Source: Flavobacterium sp. (GTDB taxonomy: Bacteria; Bacteroidota; Bacteroidia; Flavobacteriales; Flavobacteriaceae). Taken from it: a stretch of DNA of 64,000 bases. Positions 8,829-17,501 of this stretch are shown here, in pieces; the stretch's first letter is position 1, and the number at the start of each line of letters is the position of its first letter. The notes beneath the pieces are model-generated. The model ran no database searches. It saw only the letters and a program-made list of their open reading frames with translations, and had not been told where the DNA came from. Position numbers and translations under genes: made by a program. The stretch spans positions 1-64,000 of the forward strand of contig JAHEZJ010000006.1 of NCBI GenBank assembly GCA_023251135.1. The letters are read 5' to 3'.

Positions 8829-9470
8829 TTGAAAGATACTGCCAAACATCAAGGACTTCGTAATCAATTAGTAAGCACTTTAGAACAAAAAGGAATTACT
8901 GATAAAGCGGTTTTGGATGCGATAAAAAAAATCCCGAGACACCTTTTTTTAAATTCAAGTTTTGAAGATTATGCGTATCAGGATAAGGCATTTCCTATAG
9001 GAGCGGGGCAAACGATTTCTCAGCCTTATACAGTTGCATTTCAATCACAATTATTAGAGGTTAAAAAAGACCATAAGATTTTAGAAATTGGTACAGGATC
9101 AGGTTACCAAACTGCGGTTTTGTTTATGTTAGGAGCAAAAGTGTATAGTGTGGAAAGGCAAAGTGAATTGTTTAGAACCACTTCTAACTTGTTTCCAAAA
9201 TTAAACATTCGCCCAAAACACCTGTCTTTTGGAGACGGTTATAAAGGGTTACCAAGTTATGCACCCTTTGATAGTATTATTGTTACGGCAGGAGCTCCGT
9301 TTATTCCGCAGCCTTTAATGGCACAGCTTAAAATAGGAGGAAGGCTGGTTATTCCGTTAGGAGAAGATGTTCAGATTATGACGTTGTTGATTCGAAAGAA
9401 CGAAACACAATTCGAAAAACATGAGTTTGGAGAATTTCGATTTGTTCCTTTGTTAGAAGATAAAAACTAA
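8829..9470 (+). CDS. pcm: Protein-L-isoaspartate O-methyltransferase
   Basis: This enzyme uses S-adenosylmethionine to methylate isoaspartyl residues in aged proteins, starting their repair, in the cytoplasm. It has 213 residues, the standard size. The family start PRHLFLNSSFEDYAYQDKAFPIG, the substrate loop GQTISQPY, SAM motif I (ILEIGTGSGYQTAVL) and the DSIIVTAGAPFIPQPL block are all present. The apparent start is TTG at 8829 (TTG AAA GAT ACT), since no ATG lies nearby in frame. A TATTTTTG box at 8800-8807 gives a short leader. It is a stand-alone gene ending at a strong hairpin shared with the convergent Fic gene. Confidence 0.95.
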   Translation: MKDTAKHQGLRNQLVSTLEQKGITDKAVLDAIKKIPRHLFLNSSFEDYAYQDKAFPIGAGQTISQPYTVAFQSQLLEVKKDHKILEIGTGSGYQTAVLFMLGAKVYSVERQSELFRTTSNLFPKLNIRPKHLSFGDGYKGLPSYAPFDSIIVTAGAPFIPQPLMAQLKIGGRLVIPLGEDVQIMTLLIRKNETQFEKHEFGEFRFVPLLEDKN

Positions 9471-9473
9471 ATA

Positions 9474-9499
9474 AAAACCCACTAGTGATAGTGGGTTTT
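9474..9499. terminator. Bidirectional terminator between pcm and the Fic gene
   Basis: An 11-bp perfect stem (AAAACCCACTA and its complement) with a GTGA tetraloop is flanked by A-rich and T-rich runs. It begins 3 bases after the pcm stop and ends 3 bases before the Fic stop, so it can serve both convergent genes. Confidence 0.9.
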
Positions 9500-9502
9500 G
9501 TT

Positions 9503-10552
9503 TTATTGGCCAATAATACTAATATAACGTTCCAGGCTTTCTTTTTCGATTTTGGCGATAAAGAATAAGAAATCTTCTTTGTCTTTTTTGGTCTGGGCAG
9601 TTTCTAAAGATTGGTAATATTGCATCCTATTCTCATAATCTCCTTTTATATTGGCGATCAGATATCCTTTTTGCATTAGAATTAAATTCATTACTAATCT
9701 GGCGGTTCTGCCGTTTCCGTCAATAAATGGATGTACAGTGACCAATCTTTCATGCATTTCGGCTGCAAGAATAACAGGGTGTAATTTGTTTTTATTGATT
9801 TCGTACCAAATAAAATAGTCTTCCATTTCCTTGGCAACCAAAAACGGCTGCGGCGGCATATGGCTGCTTCCTTTAATCATCACCTGTACTTTTCGATAAC
9901 GCCCCGCATCTTCAGGAATGATACCTCTCAGGATTAAATTATGAATAGACAAAAGATCACGTTCGTTTAAACTGTTATTTTTTTGCATCAAATCTTTGAT
10001 AAAGCCAATTGCTTCCTGATGATTTATAGTTTCAAGATGCTCACGCATGCTTTTTCCGGAGATAGTCAAGCCTTCGTTGATGACCATGTCGGTCTCGCGG
10101 AGAGTCATTGTATTTCCTTCAATTCGGTTACTTTCAAAAGTATACTCAAGCTCAAGAGCCTGACTAATTTTATAACTATCAAATTGTCTGTAGCTGTCTA
10201 ACTTTTCTTTTAAAATATCAATTTCACTTAAGATTTTTTCTAAAGTGGTAGATAACTTTAATTTTGAAACAGTTTTGTTGTATCGAATCTCTTGTTCGGC
10301 AACTTCAAGAGCTTTTAATGCAAAATCATCATCACCAATTTCGTATAGAATCTTCTCTTTAAGCCAGGCAATCATTAGAGTTTCGTAGTCGATCTCTAAG
10401 AGTTTTGCTAACTTCACAATTTGATCTTTGGTTGGTTTCCTTGCACCACTTTCAAATTTGCTTATTAGAGCCTGATCGATACCAAGCAGTTGTGCTACTT
10501 CTCGGGTTTTTAAACCTTTTTGTTCTCTTGCATTTTTAAGAAGCGATTTCAT
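9503..10552 (-). CDS. HTH-XRE/Fic domain fusion protein
   Basis: This protein of 349 residues joins an N-terminal XRE-type helix-turn-helix (about 4-60; TREVAQLLGIDQALISKFESG) to a Fic/DOC domain. The Fic active site is complete: HPFIDGNGRTAR at 274-285 with the catalytic His, the phosphate-binding GNGR and the final Arg. The glutamate of an inhibitory motif of S/TxxxEG form is present as SNRIEG at 141-146, ahead of the Fic core, making this a self-inhibited class II protein. Such enzymes transfer AMP (or related groups) to protein hydroxyls. The HTH suggests DNA binding and probable autoregulation. No separate antitoxin gene is seen, as expected when the inhibitory helix is internal. The target is unknown. 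Confidence 0.9.
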   Translation of the reverse strand: MKSLLKNAREQKGLKTREVAQLLGIDQALISKFESGARKPTKDQIVKLAKLLEIDYETLMIAWLKEKILYEIGDDDFALKALEVAEQEIRYNKTVSKLKLSTTLEKILSEIDILKEKLDSYRQFDSYKISQALELEYTFESNRIEGNTMTLRETDMVINEGLTISGKSMREHLETINHQEAIGFIKDLMQKNNSLNERDLLSIHNLILRGIIPEDAGRYRKVQVMIKGSSHMPPQPFLVAKEMEDYFIWYEINKNKLHPVILAAEMHERLVTVHPFIDGNGRTARLVMNLILMQKGYLIANIKGDYENRMQYYQSLETAQTKKDKEDFLFFIAKIEKESLERYISIIGQ

Positions 10553-10698
10553 TTTAAAAAGTTTTTATTTGTCTTGACAAAAATAGTCATATTTTTTCGA
10601 TAAAAATAACAAAATAAAATATTCTTTTTTAAAACATTGATTTAGAGTGAGTAAGCTGTCTTTTTTTTATTTCTTTTACGGCAGTTCTCCTTGAAGCT

Positions 10699-10827
10699 TC
10701 ATCTTTTATAAAACTTTTTTAAATGCTCCTGGGTTGCAGTTATCTGAGGATTTCTCCAACTGCTAACAATAGATGTATTACTACCATAACTTGAAAGCGC
10801 TATAATAGTGATTTGAAAAGATGTTTT
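10699..10827 (-). pseudogene. Possible 3' remnant of a gene behind smpB
   Basis: Directly after the smpB stop, a minus-strand frame without a start codon stays open for about 42 codons and ends at a TGA at 10699. Its translation (...SSYGSNTSIVSSWRNPQIT..., ending HLKKFYKR) looks protein-like in composition rather than low-complexity. I recognise no family. It may be the decayed end of a lost gene, or chance. The rest of 10553-10698 is AT-rich with no gene or hairpin that I can support. Confidence 0.25.
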
Positions 10828-11283
10828 TTAGTTGTATGCTTTTTTAATTCGATCTAAATCGCGTTTGGTATCCTGTTCTTTCAAGGATTCGCGTTTGTCG
10901 TAGTTTTTCTTTCCTTTACAAAGACCTATTTGCAGTTTTGCAAGCCCTTTTTCGTTGGTAAATAATTTCAACGGGACAATAGTAAGTCCTTTAGCCTGAA
11001 CATTTTTATGCAACGTTTTGAGCTCCTTTTTGTTCAAAAGTAATTTTCTTTCACTTCTGGATTTATGATTGAATTGATTCCCAAAAGAATACTCCTCGAT
11101 ATAGGTATTAATGGCAAAGAGTTCCATATTGTTAAATTCACAAAAGCTTTCGGTAATATTTGCTTTACCTAGTCGTATAGATTTAATCTCAGTTCCCGAC
11201 AAAACAATTCCGGCAGTATAAGTATCGATGATCTCATAATCAAACCGGGCTCTTTTATTAAGTATATTGACTGTTTTTAACAT
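10828..11283 (-). CDS. smpB: SsrA-binding protein SmpB
   Basis: SmpB binds tmRNA and brings it to stalled ribosomes for trans-translation. It has 151 residues from the ATG at 11283; an upstream in-frame ATG (11292) would add three residues and is less like the family start ([16 protein letters not shown]). Family features are [19 protein letters not shown], the tRNA-mimicking core, and the lysine-rich tail [19 protein letters not shown] that is disordered until it enters the ribosome. The gene stands alone; the tmRNA gene is not in this window. Confidence 0.96.
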   Translation of the reverse strand: MLKTVNILNKRARFDYEIIDTYTAGIVLSGTEIKSIRLGKANITESFCEFNNMELFAINTYIEEYSFGNQFNHKSRSERKLLLNKKELKTLHKNVQAKGLTIVPLKLFTNEKGLAKLQIGLCKGKKNYDKRESLKEQDTKRDLDRIKKAYN

Positions 11284-11423
11284 AGCGTACAAATGTAAAA
11301 CAAAAATGAAAAACTTTAATAAAATATGAAAGAATTAAAGTTTTTTTTTAACCTATGATTTTGATCATACCTAAAGAAAATGCTTACGTATAAGTTTGTT
11401 GAATAATTAAAACAAACTAAAAC

Positions 11424-12062
11424 ATGAAAAAAATTTTAACACTAGTAAGTATTGCATTTATTGGTTTAACCGCAAAAGCTCAGGATACAAATCAGGGCTT
11501 AAAAGGTACGTGGTTTGCAACATCGCAATTTGGTTATCAGCAAACGAAAACAGGAGATGTTAAGAGTACAAACCTATCGGTATTGCCAATTGTAGGAACA
11601 TTTGTAACGCCTTCTGTTGCAGTAGGTGCGGGATTTGGTATTATTAATATAAAGGCGGATGCAAAAACCGGAACTGTAGCAAAAACAGATTTGCTTGTTA
11701 TTCAGCCATTGGCCAGAAAATATTGGAATGTAGCAGGTTCGCTATATTTTTTCGGACAATTAGCAGCCCCTATTATTACAGGAAAAGAGAAAGAAAGTGA
11801 TTTAAAAATTAGCCAATATGGCTTGTCGGTTTCAGGAGGATTTGACTATTTTATTAGTAAAAACTTCTCAGTTGAGTTTTCTTATGATTTGGCAAACTTT
11901 ACGTCTACAGCATTAGATCCAAAAAATGGTGAGAAAACTACAGTAACCAATTTTGGATTAGCGCATGTTGCAAATGTTGACCCTTTTTACAATACAGCTT
12001 TGGCGGGCAGCAGACCAAATTTGACTTCACCGCTTTCTTTCGGGTTTAAATTTTTCTTTTAA
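11424..12062 (+). CDS. Outer-membrane beta-barrel protein
   Basis: This protein of 212 residues has a clean signal peptide (MKKILTLVSIAFIGLTAKAQ) and alternating hydrophobic/polar strands typical of an eight-stranded outer-membrane barrel. It ends in FGFKFFF, a phenylalanine C-terminus recognised by the BAM machinery. The ligand or role is unknown; OmpW- or OprF-N-like porins share the look. It is a single gene, with a terminator hairpin at 12200-12228 downstream. Confidence 0.8.
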   Translation: MKKILTLVSIAFIGLTAKAQDTNQGLKGTWFATSQFGYQQTKTGDVKSTNLSVLPIVGTFVTPSVAVGAGFGIINIKADAKTGTVAKTDLLVIQPLARKYWNVAGSLYFFGQLAAPIITGKEKESDLKISQYGLSVSGGFDYFISKNFSVEFSYDLANFTSTALDPKNGEKTTVTNFGLAHVANVDPFYNTALAGSRPNLTSPLSFGFKFFF

Positions 12063-12199
12063 AAATCATTGAGAAGACTTTTGATGGTGCAAAGTTGATC
12101 GAATTAAACAATTAATAGCTTGATGAACTTTGCGCTTTTTTAATTGTGTTTCCTGTGGTTAGAATAGTTGTGGTTTAATTTACTAGTTTTGTAAAAAAG

Positions 12200-12228
12200 A
12201 AAGACCGTGCTTGAAAAGCGCGGTCTTT
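12200..12228 (+). terminator. Rho-independent terminator
   Basis: AAAGACCGTGCTT pairs with AAGCGCGGTCTTT (13 bp, one G-T wobble) around a GAA loop. It is followed by TTTA and lies 137 bases past the barrel gene and 28 bases ahead of the VF530 gene. Confidence 0.75.
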
Positions 12229-12255
12229 TAGTATAATTATTTTAAAAAATATAAA

Positions 12256-12483
12256 ATGCAAAATCAATCGAAAGATCCTTTACATGGTATAACACTTCAG
12301 AAAATAGTAGAAGCATTAGTAGAATACTATGGTTTTGATACTTTGGCAGAATTAATTCCAGTAAAGTGTTTTATTTCAAATCCAAGTGTAAAATCAAGCT
12401 TGACTTTTTTAAGAAAAACCGATTGGGCCCGTAAAAAAGTGGAAGATTTATATGTAAAATCACTGCCTAAATTGGTGAAGTGA
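12256..12483 (+). CDS. VF530/DUF2132 family small DNA-binding protein
   Basis: This is a 75-residue all-helical protein carrying the family signature: KDPLHGITLQKIVEALVEYY, then CFISNPSVKSSLTFLRKTDWAR and VEDLYV. Members form a compact fold related to SAP/HU-like DNA binders and are reported to bind DNA; their cellular role is not settled. It is convergent with the next gene, with one base between the stop codons. No partner gene is evident. Confidence 0.85.
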   Translation: MQNQSKDPLHGITLQKIVEALVEYYGFDTLAELIPVKCFISNPSVKSSLTFLRKTDWARKKVEDLYVKSLPKLVK

Positions 12484-12484
12484 T

Positions 12485-13039
12485 CTATAATTTATATGAA
12501 ATCATAACGCCTCCACGGTATGGAAGCCATTCGCCACTTTTGTTCCAGTTTTGTGCTTTCTCGTATCTGCCAGGAGTTCCGTCATTGTAATAACCGTGGT
12601 AAAAACCTTGGTGCCAGCCACCTCCTGCAAAAATATCCAATAATAACTTATCGTTTAATTTAATATTGTATCCAACAGTAACCCCTAAGCGATAGCCAAA
12701 ACCATCTTCATAACGGTTAGAACCCCAGTAATTCCATTTTTGAATTTGATAAATATCCGGTCCTGCATGGCCACCTACGTAAAAACCCTTATAGTTTTCT
12801 TTAAAATGGTAACGAAGTTCAGGTGTTAGTGTGTAGAGTTTCATCGGACTATGTCCGTTAAAAGACTCCCAGAATGACGCCATTACATCAACACTAAAAG
12901 TTAAATTTTTTCCAATACTGGTTTCAATTCCAACATTTGGTACTGCTAATAAAGCGGTTGCAGCATTAAATTTAATAAAAGTCTGACTTTGAGACTGAAC
13001 GGTAAAGAAAAGAACTAGGGCAATAAAAATTTTTTTCAT
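12485..13039 (-). CDS. DUF3575 family outer-membrane protein
   Basis: This protein of 184 residues has a signal peptide (MKKIFIALVLFFTVQSQSQ). The body begins FIKFNAATALLAVPNVGIET and contains YTLTPELRYHFKENYKGFYVGGHAG, the repeated pattern of DUF3575 outer-membrane proteins of Bacteroidetes, where homologues often lie near fimbrial or OmpA-like genes. No such neighbours occur here. A lipid-facing beta-barrel is the most likely fold; function unknown. Confidence 0.75.
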   Translation of the reverse strand: MKKIFIALVLFFTVQSQSQTFIKFNAATALLAVPNVGIETSIGKNLTFSVDVMASFWESFNGHSPMKLYTLTPELRYHFKENYKGFYVGGHAGPDIYQIQKWNYWGSNRYEDGFGYRLGVTVGYNIKLNDKLLLDIFAGGGWHQGFYHGYYNDGTPGRYEKAQNWNKSGEWLPYRGGVMISYKL

Positions 13040-13166
13040 AAAATAGGCTTTCGTGATGTCGAAATAAGCTCTTTTTTCTTATTTCGACTGCAAATATAAC
13101 GCAAACGACTAGTCACTATTATCTGAGACCATTAATTTAACAGGAATATTTTTTTGCCAAAATGAA

Positions 13167-13724
13167 CTAGGGTTTTTTATTGCTTAATAATGAGTAGATT
13201 ACACTATCGATAAACTTACCATCATAAAATTCACATTCTTTAAAATGCCCTTCTTTTACAAAACCACACTTCTGTAATACTTTTTCAGAAGCATAATTTT
13301 CTGGATCAATAACTGCTTCGATCGAATGCAATTTTAATTCGTCAAAACCATAAGTGATTAATCGGTTTACCGATTCTGGGACAATTCCTTTTCCATGAAA
13401 TTCAGGTAGTAAGATATAACCAATTTCGGCACGGTGATGTTCGGGTTGCATTCTGTAATATCCAATGATACCTAGCAGTTTAGGATTACCTTTTAAAGTA
13501 ATTCCCCAATTGATTCCTTCATTTGCCACAATTTTGTTTTCAATCATCGTAATATGCTCTAAGGCATCTTCAGAATTTTTGACTAAGGGACGCGGGATGA
13601 ACTTCATCGTTTCAGGATTCGAACGCAACTCGAAAACTTCATTTACATCGTCATTTGTTATTCTTCGTAAAAGCAAACGTTCTGTTTCAATTACAGGGAA
13701 TGGAGTAAAATTAAATTCCAGCAT
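13167..13724 (-). CDS. GNAT acetyltransferase, RimJ/RimL-like
   Basis: This 185-residue protein has the RimJ/RimL form of the GNAT fold: ETERLLLRRITNDDVNEVFELRSNP at the start, the acetyl-CoA loop around LLPEFHGKGIVPESVNRLI (in place of the R/QxxGxG/A pattern), and the motif ENYASEKVLQKCGFVKEGHFKE near the C-terminus. Such enzymes acetylate protein N-termini or small amines; the substrate is not predictable. Its ATG is 11 bases from the stop of the epimerase-like gene, which reads in the same direction. Confidence 0.85.
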   Translation of the reverse strand: MLEFNFTPFPVIETERLLLRRITNDDVNEVFELRSNPETMKFIPRPLVKNSEDALEHITMIENKIVANEGINWGITLKGNPKLLGIIGYYRMQPEHHRAEIGYILLPEFHGKGIVPESVNRLITYGFDELKLHSIEAVIDPENYASEKVLQKCGFVKEGHFKECEFYDGKFIDSVIYSLLSNKKP

Positions 13725-13735
13725 TTTTTTGTAGA

Positions 13736-14587
13736 TTATAATATTGATATACTAAACTTTGAATTAAAGGTTTGATTGGCTTCTAAAAGTAAAATCCCTT
13801 CTTTTTTAAATAAATCTCCTGAATTTTCAGCCGTATCCGAGTATCCCACCCAGGGTTCGATACAAATAAAAGGGGCTTTCATTTTTGTCCAGATACCTAA
13901 ACTTGGGAAATCTTCAAAATCAACCTTAACATACGGTTTAGAGTTTTGAAGAAGGGTTAATGAATTTGATTCTAAGGTTTTAAAAATCAATGCGTCGTTT
14001 TCGAACAATTCATATTGCAACGGAATCAGATTGTTTTCACTCTCCAATACTTTTGTTTGATTGGAAATTAGATCATTTTCCAGAAGGTAATAGTTGAGAA
14101 CTTCCTGCTTTTCAAATTCAAGAGTATAATTTTCAAAATGCTCTGGTAATGCAATTGCCGGGTGAGCTCCTATAGAAAAAGGCATTTTATTCAGGCCTTT
14201 GTTGATTACTTTGTACTCAATATTTAAAGTGGTGTTTTCAACACTGTAAATAAGTTGCAGTTCAAATTCAAAAGGATATTTTTGGAGTGTTTCGGTATTT
14301 GAGTTTAGCGCAAAGATTGCACTGTTTTCAGTCTTGTCGATCAATTGAAAGTCCATATCGCGGGCAAAACCGTGCCTTGGCAATTGGTATTCTTTTCCAT
14401 CAATCGTATAAGTGTTGTTTTTCAGGGTGCCTACAATCGGGAAAAGTACAGGGGAATGTTTGCCCCAGAAGTCCGGATTACCTTCCCATATGTATTCTTT
14501 ATTTTGATTGTCTTTTAATGAAAATAATTCTGCTCCGAGATGTTTTATTGAGACGCTTAGTGCTGAATTGGAAATGGTTGTATTCAA
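13736..14587 (-). CDS. Aldose 1-epimerase family protein (LacX-like)
   Basis: This 283-residue protein has the galactose-mutarotase fold. Family blocks are IWEGNPDFWGKHSPVLFPIVG, LPRHGFARDMDF, the His/Pro block IGAHPAIAL, and the C-terminal ICIEPWVGYSDTAENSGDL. Proteins of the LacX subgroup interconvert anomers of hexoses or hexose phosphates. They lack some residues of true GalM, so the exact sugar is uncertain. It is co-directional with the GNAT gene 11 bases downstream, a loose two-gene operon. Confidence 0.82.
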   Translation of the reverse strand: MNTTISNSALSVSIKHLGAELFSLKDNQNKEYIWEGNPDFWGKHSPVLFPIVGTLKNNTYTIDGKEYQLPRHGFARDMDFQLIDKTENSAIFALNSNTETLQKYPFEFELQLIYSVENTTLNIEYKVINKGLNKMPFSIGAHPAIALPEHFENYTLEFEKQEVLNYYLLENDLISNQTKVLESENNLIPLQYELFENDALIFKTLESNSLTLLQNSKPYVKVDFEDFPSLGIWTKMKAPFICIEPWVGYSDTAENSGDLFKKEGILLLEANQTFNSKFSISIL

Positions 14588-14762
14588 AGTGCTTAAAATT
14601 GAAAAGGATTAGTTTTATGTTGATGTAAATATATTTTATAAATTTTAGTTTTTTAGGAAAATAGCTTAAAATATTTTTTGATTAAAATTTGATTTTCGTT
14701 TCAGAATTTTTATTTAAATAGCTTTTTTTTTCATTAATTTGCTATATAAACAGCTAAAAAAT

Positions 14763-17033
14763 ATGAAAATAGAATCCTCGAAAGCCTTATTAACCATGGC
14801 TTTGTTTGTTGGAATTTCTTCTGTTTGGGCACAGCAAACGCCTGCAACAACAGCAGTAAATCCCGTTAATAACTACAATTATCACGATGCGTTTGGACCG
14901 AATTTTTACACCAAAAATGGTACACCAACACGCGCTGCAAATGGTCAGCCAGGAGTTGAATATTGGCAAAACAGAGCCGATTATCAGATTACGGCAAAAT
15001 TAAACGGAACTACAAATGAGATTACCGGTACAGATGAAATCACCTATACCAATAATAGTCCCGAAAAAATGTCATTTGTATGGTTGAATTTAGATCAGAA
15101 TTTATTCAAAGGTGATTCAAGAGGGAATGCGGTAGTGCCGCTTTCAGGAAGCCGTAACGGTGCTCAGGGGCAGGTTTTTGATGGAGGAAATAAAATTAAA
15201 TCGGTTAAAGTAATTTCAGGAGGAAAGAAAAAGACTGAAATTGAAGCTAAATATATAGTTACAGATACCAGAATGCAGATATTTCTTCCGGAAACATTGG
15301 CATCAAAAGGAGGAGCTGTAAAAATTAAAATTGAATTTTCGTTCATTGCACCTTTTGAAGGATCAGACAGAATGGGGGTTTTAGAAACGAAAAACGGTAA
15401 AATTTTTACGATTGCACAGTGGTATCCGCGTATGTGTGTGTACGATGATGTAAAAGGATGGAATACGGCACCCTATTTAGGAGCGTCGGAATTTTATTTA
15501 GAGTATGGAAATTTTGATGTAAAACTAACAGTACCAGCAAACCATTATGTTGTAGGATCTGGAGAATTGGTAAATGGAGCAGAAGTATTGCCTGCAGAAC
15601 AGCTTAAACGTTATAAAGAAGCAGGGCAAAGCGACAAAACCGTTACGATTCGTTCTGCCGAAGAAGTTGCTGCAACAGCAAATTCTAAAGCAACAGGAGA
15701 GAAAACCTGGCATTATCAAATAAAAAATGCTCGTGATTTTTCATGGGCTTCTTCGGCAGCTTTTGTTTTAGACGGTGCCAAAATTAATTTGCCTAGCGGT
15801 AAAAAAGCATTGGCTTTATCAGCTTATCCGGTCGAAAGTGGAGGAGAAGCTGCTTACGGGCGTTCCACTGAATATGTAAAAGCATCGATTGAAAACTATT
15901 CTAAAAGATGGTTTGAATATCCTTATCCGGTAGCCACAAACGTTGCAGGAAACGAAGGCGGAATGGAATATCCGGGAATTGTTTTTTGTAGCTGGGAGTC
16001 AAAAGGGCAAGATTTATGGGGGGTAACCGATCATGAATTTGGACATATCTGGTTTCCTATGATTGTAGGTTCAAACGAAAGACTATTCGCTTGGATGGAT
16101 GAAGGTTTTAATACTTTTATTAACTCTTTAAGTACTGAGGAATTTAATAAAGGCGAATATAAAGAAGCACCATCCAATTTGCACAAATTGGCAGAGCCAT
16201 TCACAAGACCAGATTTGGAAACCATAATGAGTTCTCCTGATAATATGAAAGAGGCTAATATTGGGATGTTGTGTTATTTTAAACCAAGCTCTGGTTTGGT
16301 AATTTTAAGAGAGCAGATTTTAGGAAAAGAGCGTTTTGATCTTGCTTTCCGTACCTATATCGAGCGTTGGGCTTTTAAACACCCACAGCCGGATGACTTT
16401 TTCAGATCAATGGAAAACGTTGCGGGCGAAGATTTAAGCTGGTTCTGGAGAAGCTGGTTCGTAAACAACTGGCGCTTTAATCAGGGGATTAATTCAATTA
16501 AGTACATAAAAAATGATCCGTCAAAAGGAGTTGCAATCACGGTTGAAAATTTCGATAAAATGCCTATGCCGGTTATTTTAGATGTGAAAACAAAAAGCGG
16601 GAAAGTAACAAGAGTTAAATTGCCTGTAGAAGTTTGGCAACGTAACAATGTTTGGACGTTTAAGCACAATTCTACTGAAGAAATAGAAAGCATTACACTT
16701 GACCCTGACCATGTTTTTCCGGACAATAATGAAGCAAATAATGTTTGGACAGCCAGTAACGGTAAAATAGAAAAAGATGTAGTTTTAGATGGTTATTTAG
16801 GAACCTACTCAACTGCAAAAGCACCTTTGAAAATTGATTTTACAGAAAAGAATAATACATTGAATGTTATGATAACAAACTATCCGAAGTTTACTGTAAA
16901 GGCTGTAGAAAATGAAAAAGATGTCTTTCAATCAGCTGAAGCCGGATTAAAATTCAAATTTAACGAGGCAAAAACAGGTTTTGATATGATTATTTTAAGT
17001 AGCGGTGATGCAATACCGTTTACTAAAAATTAG
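14763..17033 (+). CDS. M1 family zinc aminopeptidase, exported
   Basis: This protein of 756 residues has a signal peptide from the chosen ATG ([20 protein letters not shown]...WAQQ); an ATG eight codons earlier does not improve it. The zinc site is complete: HEFGH at 424-428 and the third ligand Glu447 in WMDEGFN, with the expected spacing of 18. The substrate-recognition block GGMEYPG (a variant of GxMEN) lies at about 400-406. The C-terminal 200 residues form a beta-rich region with a late domain after [13 protein letters not shown]. It should release N-terminal residues from peptides in the periplasm or at the cell surface. It is a single gene ending in a strong terminator. Confidence 0.93.
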   Translation: MKIESSKALLTMALFVGISSVWAQQTPATTAVNPVNNYNYHDAFGPNFYTKNGTPTRAANGQPGVEYWQNRADYQITAKLNGTTNEITGTDEITYTNNSPEKMSFVWLNLDQNLFKGDSRGNAVVPLSGSRNGAQGQVFDGGNKIKSVKVISGGKKKTEIEAKYIVTDTRMQIFLPETLASKGGAVKIKIEFSFIAPFEGSDRMGVLETKNGKIFTIAQWYPRMCVYDDVKGWNTAPYLGASEFYLEYGNFDVKLTVPANHYVVGSGELVNGAEVLPAEQLKRYKEAGQSDKTVTIRSAEEVAATANSKATGEKTWHYQIKNARDFSWASSAAFVLDGAKINLPSGKKALALSAYPVESGGEAAYGRSTEYVKASIENYSKRWFEYPYPVATNVAGNEGGMEYPGIVFCSWESKGQDLWGVTDHEFGHIWFPMIVGSNERLFAWMDEGFNTFINSLSTEEFNKGEYKEAPSNLHKLAEPFTRPDLETIMSSPDNMKEANIGMLCYFKPSSGLVILREQILGKERFDLAFRTYIERWAFKHPQPDDFFRSMENVAGEDLSWFWRSWFVNNWRFNQGINSIKYIKNDPSKGVAITVENFDKMPMPVILDVKTKSGKVTRVKLPVEVWQRNNVWTFKHNSTEEIESITLDPDHVFPDNNEANNVWTASNGKIEKDVVLDGYLGTYSTAKAPLKIDFTEKNNTLNVMITNYPKFTVKAVENEKDVFQSAEAGLKFKFNEAKTGFDMIILSSGDAIPFTKN

Positions 17034-17054
17034 CAGATAAAAAAGTAAATATTT

Positions 17055-17090
17055 AAAAACCCGATAGTTAGGAATAGCTATCGGGTTTTT
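17055..17090 (+). terminator. Rho-independent terminator of the M1 peptidase gene
   Basis: A 13-bp perfect stem (AAAAACCCGATAG with its complement at 17078-17090) encloses a 10-base loop and ends in T's. It begins 22 bases past the stop codon. Confidence 0.9.
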
Positions 17091-17139
17091 TATTGTCCAA
17101 TAATAACATTTGATTAAAAAAATGTTAGAATTTTATTTT

Positions 17140-17173
17140 TTTGTTTCATAAATAAAAAAATAGTGTACTTTTG
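17140..17173 (+). promoter_or_regulatory. Candidate promoter of the arginine/proline cluster
   Basis: TTTG at 17140-17143 and TACTTTTG at 17166-17173 match the Bacteroidetes -33 and -7 elements with a 22-base spacer, at the long side of usual. Transcription would begin near 17179, leaving an untranslated leader of about 320 bases ahead of the first enzyme gene. Confidence 0.6.
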
Positions 17174-17177
17174 CAGT

Positions 17178-17501
17178 CGATGAATAAAATAAGTTTACAT
17201 ATAACTTCTTTGTCACGGACAAACTCAACTGTAACTTCTCCCGAAGTACGGACACTATCTCTATAGTATCCACAGAGTTTTTCGCCGCGTATTTATTTAT
17301 ATTCATTTTTCATTTTGAAATCACATCATTTGTCCATTGGACAAACATATCCTAAAAGTATATCTTATTTTTTAAATTTTCTTAGTCAAGTTTTTGATTT
17401 TGAGAATGTTACTTCTATTTTGTTTATTTTTATTGGATTGAATTCAGGATTTCAAACTAAACAATACGTTTTAATTTTTAACTCTAACTTCAACTATTGA
17501 A
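17178..17501 (+). promoter_or_regulatory. Structured leader of the arginine/proline cluster
   Basis: Several small hairpins stand in a row: TTTGTC/GACAAA (17209-17223), ACTTC/GAAGT around TCCC, ACTAT/ATAGT around CTCT, an enclosing AAACTC/GAGTTT pair (17221-17226 with 17275-17280) and TTTGTCC/GGACAAA at 17329-17345. The GGACAAA of the first hairpin (17217-17223) can also pair with TTTGTCC of the last (17329-17335), so exclusive structures are possible. A 28-codon frame (ATG 17180 to TAG 17264) lies in the same region and its frame stays open from 17267 to 17497. I match it to no known riboswitch. It could control the cluster by attenuation or metabolite sensing. Confidence 0.4.

Noticed and set aside
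14287..14628. A 113-codon plus-strand frame inside the aldose-epimerase-like gene
   Set aside because: It lies fully opposite a gene with strong family motifs, and its translation has no domain likeness; it is an antisense shadow.
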